A DNA stretch of 64,000 bases. Source: Ptiloglossa arizonensis. Lineage: Eukaryota; Arthropoda; Insecta; Hymenoptera; Colletidae. The DNA lies in contig NC_135054.1 of NCBI RefSeq assembly GCF_051014685.1, forward strand, positions 7,940,001 to 8,004,000, read 5' to 3'. Every line of letters begins with the position of its first letter. Position 1 is the first letter of the stretch. This document shows positions 11,101 to 26,100 of the stretch, piece by piece. A program made the position numbers and the translations under genes. The notes beneath the pieces were generated by a model. It was not told the origin of the DNA. It did not search any database and saw nothing but the letters and a program-made list of their open reading frames with translations.

Positions 11101-14100
11101 CGCAATTTTTACCTGAAAAGTACCGTTACGAAATACATAATACGTCGCTCGGCATTGTTGTAAGATAATTAAAAGAATTAAATTTCGCAGGGTGAACATT
11201 TTAAATTTGCATTTTTGAGAAATGATACATCGTGCGCGAGATTTGGTACAATTGACTGGCGCGAAACTAACGGGCTGAAAATTATATCGAGTTGTGTAAT
11301 TTCATATAAATATTATTAAGGAAACAATTTAATAGAACTCAACGATTCAATTAACATTGCATAGAATTTTCAGAAAGTTTTTAAAAACAGATTTCAACGT
11401 ATCCTGTTATTCTGCGCGCAGTTCTTCCTTCTTTTCGTAAACAGAAAACGTACTCGTAATGAAAATATATTTTTACATATTTAAGGATACTTTTCTTTTA
11501 TTTAAGGATAAGTAATTAGTACGTGGACTATGAACGCTTCACGTTCTCAATATGTTCTTTTAGAGTTACGGTTTACGAAACCTATGCTATCCTAAAACTA
11601 CGACACTACATATACGATTTATCTCAATTGATTAATGTATGTTAATGATTGTTTTTTCTATCGTGTTTGAATTTCATTATACAATTTGATATATATTTCG
11701 TCCGCGGTTTCCAAATGTATACTTATAATCAACGAAACGAAATACCTTGACTCTAATTGAACGAAGAGTTTCGATCAAAGAGGGACGAGAAAACCAATTA
11801 AGATACAACTTTTCGTCCTGATGTAAATTTAGTGGAGGAGAGTAAAGCGGAACCCACGTTAATTCCAAGAACAACGTTTCCCGTAGTTTCGAGGAACACC
11901 GTTCATTTTGTTATTAAATTTAGAATGCGAAACGAAGAAAATAAAGAGCTAGAAAAAGGAAACGCAAAAATCCGATTGCACGCGTAAGACCACGCTGATT
12001 CAAAGCCATAGTGCAACTCGAAACGTACGAACAGTTTATTTCATACAAATTGTTGCGTTTCCCCGCCGTGTTTATCCTAGTTCCCGTATTTCTATTTTCT
12101 CTGCTACACTCGTTTCACGAATTCGCTGCACCTGGCGCAGGTTACTGCAGCTCCCGCACGAGTATTTCTCTTTTACCGCACTCTGTTCCGGCCAGAAGAA
12201 TGGATCTCAGCCAAAAACCGCGACGCTTCAAACAGCGCGCTTACTTGAATATTTTTACGAAGTTTCACCTTTTTTTTCTTTATTCGCTCGATCCATTTTG
12301 CTCTCGCATTATTACCAACGAATTTATACACTTGGCCTGTGCGCAAGAGCATCGCTTTAAGAAACTTTTGCGCCACGGAAACGGAAAGTTTTGCGTTATT
12401 TAGAAGCACCTTCGGAAAAATGGACCGAGTCTCGAAAACTACGGTAATATATCGAACGCGTTTAGTTGCAAACTTGGTATCGACGCGAACAATAAGAGTA
12501 CGCTACGCGAGACAAACAGATCGAATACATTTTTCGATTCCTTCTAATTTCCGCACCGTGTCACTTTTATCGCAATTTTGAATTTAATTACCATTCGGTA
12601 ATTTCACGAATCAGCCTTGTGTCTGAGAAAATTTTACTTTTCGACGTAACGTGCATGAATTTTCGAAAACAATTTCACATTCGTGAAACTGTTGTTTGTA
12701 AATATTATTTCTTCCTATCCCTAGGTAGGATATGGGATGTCATCGTGAAAAATGTGAAAAGAGTGTGTCCGGAGAAATAGATTGAAAATGAATTTTTTGA
12801 ATCGACAGTGTTACCGTACAGACCTGACCTCGCCGAATATAAATTAAAATACAATCCTCCCCGTAACAAATAGGTTGTTTTCTTTTTTCGAAACTTTAAA
12901 ATCGTTTTCCTCGAAAAACCCGAGAAATAAAATACGTCGAATTAAAGTGACGCGAATTAATATGTTCATTTTTTTCAATTTTAACTTCACAGTGGAAAAC
13001 CAATCCAGAATAACAATCTTCTTTTTGTCCAACTGATCAGCAATTTTTCGCGCCATCGAGGCAAAGTTCCTTTCGTCTCGTACCTCGAATTGTGAAAAAC
13101 AATGCCAAAATTTATTTCAAGACCAATTTTAAACCACACTGTACAAGATATGCTTACTGATTTCTATTCGGATCAAATTAGTCATAGAAAAAAATTGTCA
13201 AAGAACTCTCTACGTTTCAGTCAAAATAGATGACTATCTTTGTTCCAAAACTATGGACAATTCTTGCGTAAAAAGAAAAATGTCGTAAAACTCTACCGGC
13301 CCGAAATACGAGACAGCTCCTTTCACTCGAAACTGCATAATTCTTTGTAGAAAAAAAAATGTCAAAGAACTATTGTTTAGCCAAAATACGAGACTGCATC
13401 TTTCGTTCGAAAAACGTGCGTTGCGCAAAGGTCGATAAAGATTTTGGAAAATAAGATTCGTCCCCTCCTCCCAACCCTTCGCCGAAGTTAATGGCAAAAT
13501 TGTAAAATTCTCGACGGCGCGGAGCGGTCGACAAGTGGAATTCGACATTCGATACGGCGAACTTTCTCGATGCTCTCCAACTGTTTTGCGAGCACTTCTC
13601 CGCCCGGTCGTGTTGCATCCGTTTGTTACGTGTTCAACCCCGATGTCGATTCGCTGGGAACGTACTCGACCACTCGGCTTCGCTACAATAAAAACGACCA
13701 TGGTGTCGTGTTACCGCTTTCTCCGTCGCTGTCGAGAGGATCCGCGTGCGTTGATGCCGCTCCGGATGCAAAATCGAATGAAACTTTTGTTTTTCCAACG
13801 TCTCAGCTTGTGGCAGAAAAATCACGACCACTTTACGTTTATCGAGAATCGGAATCGCGACGAGACTTTTTACGCGGCGAACATTCCTCGTTGGATCGGT
13901 GAAACTAATGAAAAAATTATTCCAACGATCGTAACGAAGGGACCGATGTTTCATTACCGAGGGTTTCGTCGGTGAAAACTTCGAAGCGATCAACGATGTG
14001 TCGGTAGAATTTAGAATACACTCGCGACGGTAGAGTGGGGTGAATATTATAGGCGATAAGGTATCGAGTAGATGAAAGTAGATAAATCGCGCGCGATAAG

Positions 14101-17100
14101 GGAACAAACGCAATTAAATTATTCCAACGATAGGTTACACGTTGCAATAAACGGAGACCGAAGTTTCATTAACGAGAATTTTACGGGCGAGTAAATTTCT
14201 GAACATTTAACAACGTTTCGGTAGAATTTAGAATATATTTTACAGAAGTGGAGTAGAACGTGCATTAAACCGGCTAAGGGAGCAGGTGGAATAAAGCGTA
14301 CGAAAAATGTTTCGACAAATTAATTTCGTTGAAAATTTTACAACAAATATTCCGAAACATGTATGCACGATACTTTTGTTTGGTGAAATTTAATATTGCA
14401 ATTTTATTTCATTCATAACTTCTTCGTTAGGTAATACATCCCGCTGTATGCGTTCATTTCGCCGAATGAAACTATTCATTAATTCCCCGTTTATGAATGT
14501 TCACCTACACGGGAATAGAAGCGACAAATGCCACGAAATTGATAAGAAAATGATTTGCATACGAAATCGCGAGGAATAATAAAAACTTTCATACGGTTTG
14601 AATCTACTGTTTCTCGCACGTATATAGGTTCTATTGTAGTTCGATGTTGCATTTTGGTGCACGGTTCTATTTTCACATTCATAACTCCAACATTGAAAAC
14701 CAGCCTATGAAATTTCTATACAGGCATCGAATTCGATTATAACCGAATTTACGTCCTATTGGATATTTCGAATAACAGGAAACAAAAACGTAGAAAGGAT
14801 ATGACAAAAATTCGTTTCCGCGTTTGAAGTTGAACCGCGTCGTTCGATTTGTGGCAAGTTTTTCCATTGTACAAATTTTCAAAGTTTTCCAACGGACAAT
14901 CCCTACGGGAGAAAATCAAATTTAATCACAAGTGCGTGGCATGCAACCTTTATAAATATTTTATGCCCGTTATGTTTAACGCCCCAGCAAACTTTTATTC
15001 AGAATATTCGGATGCAAATTTTTCATTTCAATAAAAGCTTTCGCGTGTCGATAAAATAGTGGGATTAATTGTTGATACAAAAATTGGATAACAGAGGACG
15101 ACTTACCCGGATCTAAAGATAACGTTGAAGCATGGAGGTTAGCCTCCGACCTTGCTCTGGATAAAGCAGTTGATAGGTGCGAGGATGGACCTTGGTAAGT
15201 GGTATTCGACACGTTTCCGGAAGGCGGTCCAGGTCGAAGCTCCAAGCAAGAGCTATCCATGCTTCTGGTCTTCCTCAATTGTGAGCTCATCGTAAGCTCC
15301 GAACCGCCATTTTCTTCGTCCTCCGGCCAGAATGAAACTTGCTGTACGAAAAGATAAAGTAAGAAGAAAATTAATATATTTAAATACAGGTTGGAACGAA
15401 TTACGAGTATTCGTCTATCGAGATATCAGTTATTGATCATTCGTTACAAATTATTACTTCGACATCAATTTCTTATTACGAGCGAACGAGAATAGAAGAT
15501 AAGAAATATATTTAAGTAAAAGAATACAATTTAACAAACTCTGGATTTATTTTCTAAATACAGTTGAACGTTAGACGAATTTTCTTCTCTATGTTTACTT
15601 CAAGAGGTATCACACTCATTACACACTTTCTTTTCTTCGATTGGCACTCACATATATTACACGTAATGATCCAACAAATCAGAATGTTTATACTCATTGA
15701 CCAGCACACTGTTGCACAGTCATACTGTCAAATGTATTTGCATTTTTCTCGAAATGTGTTATTCTCGAAATGTGGAACACCAATTCCACATTTATTACCT
15801 ATAAAAGTATGCGCGAGTAATATTTCTGGTGCATTTTTAAAGGGTCGATGTACGTTTCATGGAAACTTCGCAAAGAAAGATTTCGAAGGTAGCAACCTGT
15901 AACAGAGAGATATTCGTTGCATTACTCACTCTAAGTCTGGAGGCGAACATATCTTCCACGGATTGGGGTAAGTATTCTCTGGTAGCAGCCACCTCGCGCC
16001 ACTTATCAACCGAGGGATGAAGAGCAGCTACCGCGACCTCATGAAAACTCGCATAATGTTTCGCCAAGGAGCATTGTCGCTCGAGAACAAAGCCGTACCT
16101 TCTTCGTTCCTGAGTCATCGCCTGGAAAAAAAAGGGTTAAGTGGCTCGAAATCTAATCATGCGCAATCATTGACCTTTTTCCTTCGTATCTAGTTAATTT
16201 ATTTAAACCAATTCGGAGATCGTCGGTGTTCCAGAAGTGAATTATCAACAATCGCGAATATTGAAGTTTGTTCGAGTAATCGTCAATTTTCCAAAACGTA
16301 GATACCGTAAGTGTTCAAATAGAGGGAAATCGCTGATCGTCGAAAGCAAAGATTGAAAAAACCTTAATTTTTAATAGAATTCTTTCTTTAAGGCCACTTT
16401 TAATGAAATTACTATCGTAGTTGATTCTATACGATTTACATTTCACACGTTTCACACCGTGTACAAGGAATAGTCACGTGTACCCATATCTCACATGCCA
16501 CATTACACACCAGGAGCTCTATCCCCACGGATAAGGTAATTACAGTTACCGATGGCCATATTGCAGCATCCATATTCACGTGCTCCATTTCGTCTCAACG
16601 AAGATTAGAATCAAAATTAGAATATACGTATTATGTACCCGCACACCCGTATAACTCCGTTAATACACATTTGAGCCTCGATGCTGACATTATTCGTATA
16701 TTTACAAAAACTTAACGCTTATCGTTTAACACCTCGTTCGTGAAATGTTCATCGCGAGGACTCGCATTAAAGAGACCTACAATTATTGTCAACGAGAAAC
16801 TGTAAATAGTAAATAGCAACGTGTATGTAAAAAAGAAAGAATAGTTTTCAACATCTCTACTTTTGATTAAGATGACAAAATTGAAGAATTAAGATCACAG
16901 ATTCACAACCAAGTTCCGTTTCTTTCGTTTCGATGACCAGTACCTAACAATCGCCACTGTCTCCACTCTTACGGTACTTATGTTACAACCTCTCGTAACT
17001 GTAAAAGTTAGAAAGCATTCGTCGTTACAAAGTATTCGTCAGAATCGACAGCCAATGAAACGTTCTTCGAGACGGAGCTGACTCCGTCGTTAATTTTTAC

Positions 17101-20100
17101 AACGAACGCAGAACAGAGGAACGAAGTTCCAAACGACAGCTACGGGATCATCGTACCAGTTTCGCGCGTTTTCCGGAAATGGATGCCCCCACTATTCTTC
17201 GCTTCCGCGTTCAAACGACCGAGCATCGTATACTCACGTTCTTCAAGCTCTGCTCACAAAAGGCGTCCAGCTTGGACTTCTCTTCCTCGAGAATCTGCAT
17301 GTTCTTAAGCTCTTTGTCCATAGCGAGTCCACTCTTGCTAGCACCCCTCGACTTTTTCCTCTGCTTCTTCATAGTCGCCGCCGCTTTGCTGTACGTTTCG
17401 GACCTGGTCTTGTGCTGCTGGAGAAACTTCTTCTGCTCGCTCTGCGAAACGTATTACTGCATTATTCATAGCTCCCGTTGAGTGGCTGATAACCCCAGCC
17501 GAACGGGACGACCCGGTAGAAGACCCGGGTAACGCTTACCTGAACGACCTTGGTGTCTTTTTCCAGGTTCGTCTCGAGGGGTACCAGTAGGTCGACATAG
17601 AACGCCTTCAGCTGAAAGCAAGCAAACGGCCAACGTTGCAACGAGGTTCAAGTCGTCGGAAGATTTTAATGCACGGAAACGCGGAGGAGTGAACTCTAAA
17701 CGAGCTTAGATAATGAGGGACTTTAAACGTTTCCCGTGCGGATGGAAAAGGGTTATCGTTACCATCGTTCGTAACGTTTCCCGACGAGTTTACGAGTCTG
17801 TTGTCCGACCTGTTTTTAAACCGGATTTAACGCCGAAGGAACGTTCCGATTACTCGAAACGATCGTAAAACTTCGCGCCACGGTACGATCTTCGCGGCGG
17901 AAGGGCCCAATTCGTTTCGAAGTTTCAGGAACGTTTTAACCGTGATTTCGGTCGAATAAATTGCACACGACCGGGTGCCGAGGAATCGTAAATTGTGGCA
18001 CGCCGAACGGGGGCGGAACGAGCGATTTAATTGCGAGACAATATTATATGTCTCACGGTTCAATTATCGCTAAAACCCACAGGCGGAATCAGATAATTAA
18101 TCTCGGTTAGGGAAGAATTAATAAACAAGAATTCGATACGGGCTGCTTCGGTTTCAACGGATTCGGAGCCGCGCGAAGTTCATCGAGATCGCGTTGCTTT
18201 TACGAGAGTATGGAAATTTCGCCGCTTCAACGAACATTTACTCGACAGTTGCTGCAACTATTAATCGAAAGTTCGGTTAAATTCGCTGGAACTGAACCAA
18301 CGTTAAATCAGGATAAGTTTTACCGTTTGGGGAGAAAGCACACGTTTTAGACTACTCTTTCAATCTGCGTTTCGATGCGAGTGACGGTGAAACGGTTACA
18401 TCGATTTGGAGAACATTTTAGAATAGAATTTCAACGGAGAGCTTGCAGTCGTTGAACGTACGAACCCGTGATTCAAATTTTCTAAAATTTTGGAAAATTA
18501 TTCGGTAAAAATTTCCACACGATTATTTATGTATTCTGTTCGCAATAACTGTTTCTCTCGAGGAAAGTAGTACCGCTGGAGAAACAAATTTCGCTCTTCC
18601 TTTTTCCACAAATATTGGATTCTTCTTTGTCACCGTTTTATCCATAATTTTCCAAGTAACCCGATTTTATTCCACTTACTTTGTAATCACTATTCCGACC
18701 TCGCAATATCTATCTTTGGTTATACTTTCATCACTCTATCTTAGATCGCGCCGACGCGACGCATCGTAGTGACTTGTGCCATAAAATCTGAAAAAAGAAT
18801 TGGAAAAATCGATTCGACTCGATTCTCGATCATCGCGAAACGCAGCCGCTGCTCCGATGGTCGTTGTCGTCTAATACTACAACAACAAAAATTTGAACCT
18901 TCCCTTTAAAAAAAAACAACAAAAAATAAAACAACCACACGGAGCAACAATCGAAACAGCGCGTTTGACGTTCCCGCATCGCGAAGGGGGGCAATCTGTC
19001 GGGCGGCATGTCGAAATAAAAATCAGAAAATCCATCCGCTGTAGCTCGTCGTCGAAACGAAATCCATGTGGCTGGTGTTAGTCGTGGACGAGCGACGGGA
19101 CACGGGGTTGATCGGAATTTTTTTTTTTTTTTTTTTTTTTATTCCCTCCGCGGCTTAATGGACATTGATTAGAGGCAGCATTTCGATCAGAAATACGTTT
19201 CCGCGAGTGGGCAACCTTCTATCGCTGTAGTCGATCGCTGCCTCTAAAAAAAAAAAAAAACGCCCGTTGAAAGGGAAGAGAAATACGCGTTGAAGTGGCA
19301 CCGTTGCGTTCGAACGTACCTCCGTAGATCCTCCATGCATTTCGCGCGGTCGAGAATACCCCGTAAACCCCCCCCACAACCTCCCTCTCGGGGGGGACCC
19401 GCAGCTTCGTGAACAAAACTCTACGCTCGGCCTTCTAACGAACGTTCCAGCTTGTTATCACCGGTTAAACGAGAATACGGACATGGTGTTCCGGTAATGC
19501 AACAATACTGCAGCTGCAAAACTTGAGAGAACATCTTACGAGAAACTCCCGGGAAGTTTTGATACGTTACGTGGAGCGAGTTCCGCGAAATGTCACCCCG
19601 CGATAATTACTTCTTACAGCAGAAACGTAAACATGAGTTCTGATTACAGGTAGAGAAATTAAGTCTGCTGAGTTAACGTACTTTATTTTAAGGGGCGTAC
19701 CCCGGTAATTGGGACGTAATTTGGGGATGCTTTCAGCATTCGGGCAGTGTGAAAAGTTTTCGATTCATTGATCCTCTGGAGGAGGGTTCACAAGTTTTTC
19801 GTTCGTCACGTTTTGGATTTGAAGGAACGAGGTTGTCGGAATGTTAACCTTAAGGGGTGTAAAATGTATCAAATATATCATAAATGCGTACGATCGGATG
19901 TTAGTTGGACGATGATGCGAGAAATAATTTGGAAATTAAATTTGCGTTTTTTCGAAACGAGAGTCGAGAGTATTTCGATGAATTCGACTTTTAACGAATT
20001 AATCTAAAAACAGGTCAATTCCGATTCAAAGATCATATTTAAAATATAGTTGAGAAGTTATAGGGTAAGAAACCAATACTATGATACATCTCGATTTATC

Positions 20101-23100
20101 ATTTTTCGAAGTCTTTCGAAAGACTAAACCATTGCAACATCAAAAATTTGTACACTGCTTCAAATTCGGATAACTTAACAGAAAAAACCTATTCGTATTA
20201 TCGTACCGAGATACGTACACAGCGAAAGGGGAAAATAAAACACAGAAATTGATTATTCGTCAGAAAAATATACTCGGGGTCTCTGCAATATTTTCTCTTC
20301 GACACGGAATACTTTTCAGCCCCGATAGGTTACAGTTTCCCGAAAAATGTTTCGAATCGGATACGAAAAAATATCGGAAACTTATTTTAAAAATCTCCAC
20401 CGAAATGAAATACATACTTAATGGGGGGAAAAAATTCGAAAAATGCCGAATGGCTACGGGAACGCCACCGTGTGTAAAATATTGCGAAACGCCATTATTT
20501 CCGCATCGTGGATCAACGCGAAACAAATCACGGATTTCCTCTGAGTTTTCGTGATCCTCGAATTCGATGCAACTCTCCTTGAAACGACGCGGCGCGACGC
20601 GACGCGACGCGACGCGACTCGACGCGCGCACGGCCGATTTTATTTAGGCGTTTGACAGCTTTACGTTCGGCTTTCTCGTCGCCAGCACAGAAGTGCGTCG
20701 CGTTATTTATTCGTCGGGGCATTTCTTTTTCCATCCGCGTCGTTGGTGCCGCTTTTTATTGTTTTGTTTACGAGCCGATCGAAAGCGAATTTGTCGGGAA
20801 AGTTTCCACGATGAGAACAACGGGTGCCCTTCCGACGAAAACCGCCGCTGAAAATTTCGTTCCCGTAAACGTGTTTTGATTCGCGAACTCTCGAATTTAA
20901 TTAAGCGCGTCGAGAACCAGGGGCCCGCGAAAAAGCAACGTGCAATTTTAATGCCGCCGCGCGAAACTTTTACAGCCCGACTTTACGATCAGTTTCCGGG
21001 TTCAGCGTCTAGTTGCTTATTTCATTGTTCGCCCTCTTTTCACAGTTGCGAAACCAACGAAAGAGGAATCCGGTAATACGGCTTTGTTCTTCGCGATCCC
21101 TTGTCAGCGCGTACCGATTCGTGTTAAAGGTAGAAACTCGTGGAATTTTTTACCGATTTTCGGTAAATTTCGTTGCTACCCAACGAGCCGTAACACCGGA
21201 GGCAATAGCATCGAGTTACATAATTGCATTCGATCGTTGCCCCTTTTACATATTTTCAAACGGAAAACGAACACGATTCGTTCCAGTCGCGTGGCTCGAC
21301 ATCTATAATTCGAACGAGCGAAACTGTTAATATTATTCGAACCTGTTTGCACGCGTACGACACGTCGATATACACCGAATCGAAAAAGTATTTGTACACT
21401 ATATTACGAGGAAATTCCCCTATCCTGCAAGTTCGATTTCAATACTATTTGGAGCCACTGTAAGCCCGAAACGAAATTCGTTCAAATTTCGCGTTATAAA
21501 TAGCTTCGTCGTCGAATTGCAAGATTCGAAATAAAACAATAAAAATTCACGTAGAAAATTTCAGCCATTCGGTTGAAATAATTTCAGTGGCGTTTCGATC
21601 GCACAACACACCGGATTGCATTTTTGGAACGTAATTTTTGTTATTTTAAAACGCGCGACTATTGCTCGACGAAGTGATTTATAATGTGATTTATAACAAA
21701 TTCAAAATAATTTAAAAATTTACACACTACGATCGACAAACTTGAATCAGAATTCTCAACCTGAGATATTTAAAAAAAATTAATTTCCATGCTCGAACGC
21801 GAACCTAAGAACCTATTATCGTTGCATTAAAAGAGAATCGAAACTTTTATAGTACGATAATTGTGGAGATTAGTTACGTTCAACGAGAATGTGGTATCAC
21901 GAGTAAAGAGAACGAGGACACTGCCGTGATTGACTAAAACACCTGACCTAATATGACTCGCAATTTGTAAGACAGACCTTCACTTCTCCCTGCAATACAT
22001 TTGATGTACAATTTCAATGTTAAAAACTCAATTAATCACAGCTAAAGAGCTCCATATGTGCTTTCGTATCAGAGAAAAGATGCAAAAAGGAAAGTTTATT
22101 TAATACGTAATTAATCTTAGGCCCTGGTACTCGATATAACTGAGAATACCTTTCAAGATTGATCTTTCCTTTTCCCTACGATACATTTGGTACACAATTT
22201 TAGTCACAAAAAATGATTTAAGGTACAAGTTCATATATTGCTACATTGCAGTATAATTCACATATTACAAACTCCTTTGCAAATAGAAAAATCGAAGAAA
22301 AGTTAGCTTCGCGTATACATACACACAAACGTGCAAAAAACGTGTTAAATAGTTAAATCGTACAAAGAACGCGTAAAGAAAAATTGTATTTAACGTGTAA
22401 TTACCTAAAACGAAAATATCTGATCGTAACCGAGGAGCTCAACCGTGTATCTACGAATCCACGTAATTGAAATACTTATTGTACGCAACAACTGCCACCT
22501 TATTTGCCGCAACAATGCATCTTCAAGTAGGCCAAGTATCGCAGTTTACAAAACGGTCCGTAAAACGTTGGTACGCGTCACAGGAAGAAAACTCTCACTC
22601 CGGCTGATAGATTCGCGTCGTTTTCTTAACAAAGACAACCATCCCTTCGTTTTAATGTTTAGCCCTTGCGTTTCTGATGCCCGGCCCTTCGTACACCCTG
22701 GTGCCAAGATTTCGCACATTCTCCTCCTGTTCCTCTCTGCTAACACTTCTTCTTCGCCCGCCTCTTTTGCGGGTTAAAGGATGAATCCCGGGAACGGTGG
22801 CTTTTCAAGACGGATGTGGAAATCCAGCATAAAAAGCCAGCAAAGTCACGGACCTTCCAAGCCGGGCGAAGCGCTGGGGCAAACATCCCTGTCTCTTTCT
22901 CATTCTCCGGCTCCTCGCCCTCTGTGTGCAAATTTGAACGGCTGAAAACTCGCGTCAGCGCCCTCTGGAGCAGTCCCTTTTCACCCTTGCCCTCCCTATC
23001 TCCCTCCCTGACTGCCGTTCCCCCCTCTTTACCGCCACACCCGCTACTCGACGTCTAGCGGGCTGAATCGGATGGTTCGCTTTCATCGAGCCAAATCCTG

Positions 23101-26100
23101 GGCACTTCCGGGTGCCGTGCGTCAATGGAAACGTCTAACGTTGCGGAGTGCGAGTTTCGCGTTCGCGTTTCAATATTCATTAGACGAATCCGAGGAAATT
23201 TTATCCCATCGTGCGTTTCTTTTTCTTTCCTCCCCCCACGGCCTCTTTTTCACTGGGCCAGTCTGTGTAATGTATGGCGCGTTAAGTAGGCGGTTGATTT
23301 AATCCTCGACTCGAAATTGAAGAATCGGACCGGAAAACACGGTCAGCGTTTCCGAAAGTCTTGGAAAAACAGGGCTCGAGGTACTTCGCTTCCGGGGAAA
23401 GTCACGGTATTGTCGATTCGAGAATCGATACAATCCGGAATTACGGGTACTTTATTTTAGATTACCGAAATAAATGTAAAAGAAACAAAATATTATTGAT
23501 AGAATAATTAATATTTTCAATCGAACTGTTAAATTTATTGATCGAATCATTTCTCTAATTAAATTTAATGAAACGGGGGCTGAGCTATTCGACGAACATG
23601 ATAAAAATCATATTGATCTTATCGAAGGAAATAAATTGAATAATCCTTTATTAATGATTAATAAATGACTATTAGATTTCTTATAAATTAAATTCATTGA
23701 ATAAAATAAACTTGATGAACATAACCCATGAGAAATTATTATAATATACCCACCGATTAATCCAGTTTTATATATCTATATATACCTGAAATTATTAAAC
23801 CTGTATGAACAACTGATGAATACGCGACTATAATTTTTAAATCAACATGACGAATACATACTAATCTTAAAATTAACCTTCCAATTAATCTAAATAATAT
23901 AATACATAAATTTATTCTTATCGAATTTTGAATAAGAATCAATATAAATTGAATTAACATGAGTTTTTAATAATCATCCATGAAATATATAAACAGGAAT
24001 CTTTACTAAAAATTTTATTCGGATTTTTTTAGGAGAGTATGAAACGCGTTCACCGTACTTTCACAATTGTTAGTACGATTATAGCCTGCTGTGGAAATTT
24101 TCTGGTATTGTACAAGTTTTTCTGTGATTGCTAATGAATCGATTCTATATTGGATACTTAGAATAACATTAAGGTTTTCGATTTAAAAAAAAAAAGGTCA
24201 GCCTCATATACAAAATGGTAAAGTTGTTCTGCATAGAAAAGATGCTCTTGTATATTTATATTTTGTATCTTTCCCAGGGAGAATATTGACCCGGTTTTTA
24301 GGTCCAGAACGTTAATTATTATTTGATACGTGCTTATCAATTTGATGAAAAATAGTTGCTCGAATGACTAAGCACGTTGTTCGTTTTAAAAATTCACCCA
24401 AGCACGCGAGTTACTTGTAAATATGAGAATTTAGTTCCGATAGATGTTACTATAAACCTCGTAAAGTGTGAAATACTATTACTCGGCAAATATTATAAAT
24501 CATCGGTCGTGAATATTTAGTTCTGGTCACGAATAGTTCTACGGTAGAGAGACACATAATAGTATTTAACATACAGATACATTTTGCAATTCAAATTTCG
24601 TCTGTCTTTGTAGATATTATCATACTAAAGAGGGAATTAACGATAAGTCTTCCAGTTTAATTCCTTCAGCAAATCGGACATAATGCAATGTGTACTATGT
24701 CAGTCAGAGGGTTCACTCGGCGCAAAGAGAGATTCCATGTGTCTTTGCATTCGCGAAAATCCAGCATTCAACACGATATACGGTGGAATAGAGCATTCAG
24801 CACGGTGTGCATTACAATTTTTGGAAAATAATTGTCTCACGCGACGACGAAAAATTATTTTCAATTCTAATTTGTATCGTGTATTCGTATAATGGACACC
24901 ACCGATTATTCAATAGAATTGTTACCGATTCAACGATCTAGTAACGGATTCTCGAGGAATACTATATCGTGAAAAATGCCTCTACAAGATTATAGTTGTC
25001 GTAATCGAACCAATATAAATGTAGTACATAAACAAAATTTCTTGGTATTATATCTAACGATTTCGTTCCACATTGGACAATCGAGTTCAATTTTCTTCTT
25101 CCACGTGTAACTCTACGAGGAATGGTACAAAAATTATTTTAAATACATAAAAATAGTATATAAATAATTATAACAGTTAATGTCTATATAAATTGTACCT
25201 AAAGTTGCAAGAGTTGCGGTAAACATGATAAATATAATATGATAAACGAAACTTCGATGCATAAATAAACCCGGTAATTCTCTTTTACTTTTCAATTAAT
25301 TAAGCTAAATTAATTTCTTACATTTCAACTATCGACATAAATTGTCGTCTACAAAATTCCCTCGGTAAATAAGAATAACGAAGCTAAATTAATTTCTTAC
25401 GTTTCAGCTATCGACATAAATTGTCGTCCACAAAATTCCCTCGGTACGTAAGAATAATAAAGCTAAATTAATTTCTTAAATTTCCGCATCGTTTAACGAC
25501 CGTTTATCCGTAAAATCGAGTAGCAAGTGTTCGCGACAAACGGGTACTCTCGATGTGAGGAGTCTCCGTTTTCTTTTGTAGTTTCCGATTCGACGAAAAC
25601 TCGTACTTTCGAATTCAATATCGCGCGCGATCATCGGTTCCGATTTATTTCCACCGGTTTCCGGATCTACGTGGATGAAGTTTCCGAGGGCGACGTTCCC
25701 GTCAACACTTTCGATTGGATTGCCCGTGTCTCGGAACGCTCTTGCTCGTTCGCGATAAAAAGGGAAAACAAGGCTTCCTCGATTGGCTTGCTTCCAGCGG
25801 GAAAGATTCTTCGGCAACCGGTGAAACAAAAAGCCTGCCGTATCATACCTTTCACTTGGCAAAAAACCGGGGACTCGGTAATATATCGGCGTACTCCTTT
25901 CGCTGATTCGTATCGTCGACGCTACCTCGTACGAAAAGACGATTAACGAGACCGTGAAAATTCACAGCGGTCGGTTCCTATTCGCCCAGTAGGAGCATCG
26001 TCGTTCGTAAGTCTCGGGCATCGATCACAGAAGCGCCCGCGACAAAGGCACGATGTTTATAATGAAGTTCGTCCCGCTACCTTGGCAACTTTTACTTTCC

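Larger units (their letters stand above)
10872..15106 (-). other. IRSp53: 4.2-kb intron between linker and SH3 exons
   Basis: GTAAGT..CGCAG, phase 1. Holds two degenerate tandem repeats (13185-13420 and 13916-14320). Open frames at 13.2-14.1 kb overlap on both strands and match nothing known. An additional skipped exon in this intron cannot be excluded. Confidence 0.75.

Noticed and set aside
13234..14113. Open frames of 146-159 codons on both strands
   Set aside because: They overlap tandem repeats in an intron and match nothing; not counted as exons.
23757..23960. A live mitochondrial-type gene
   Set aside because: The nad4 reading frame is broken by at least two frameshifts and lies within a nuclear intron.
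25476..25946. Overlapping open frames of 128 and 139 codons on opposite strands
   Set aside because: No domain recognised, no phase link to the gene, and both strands open at once. Left as intron content.
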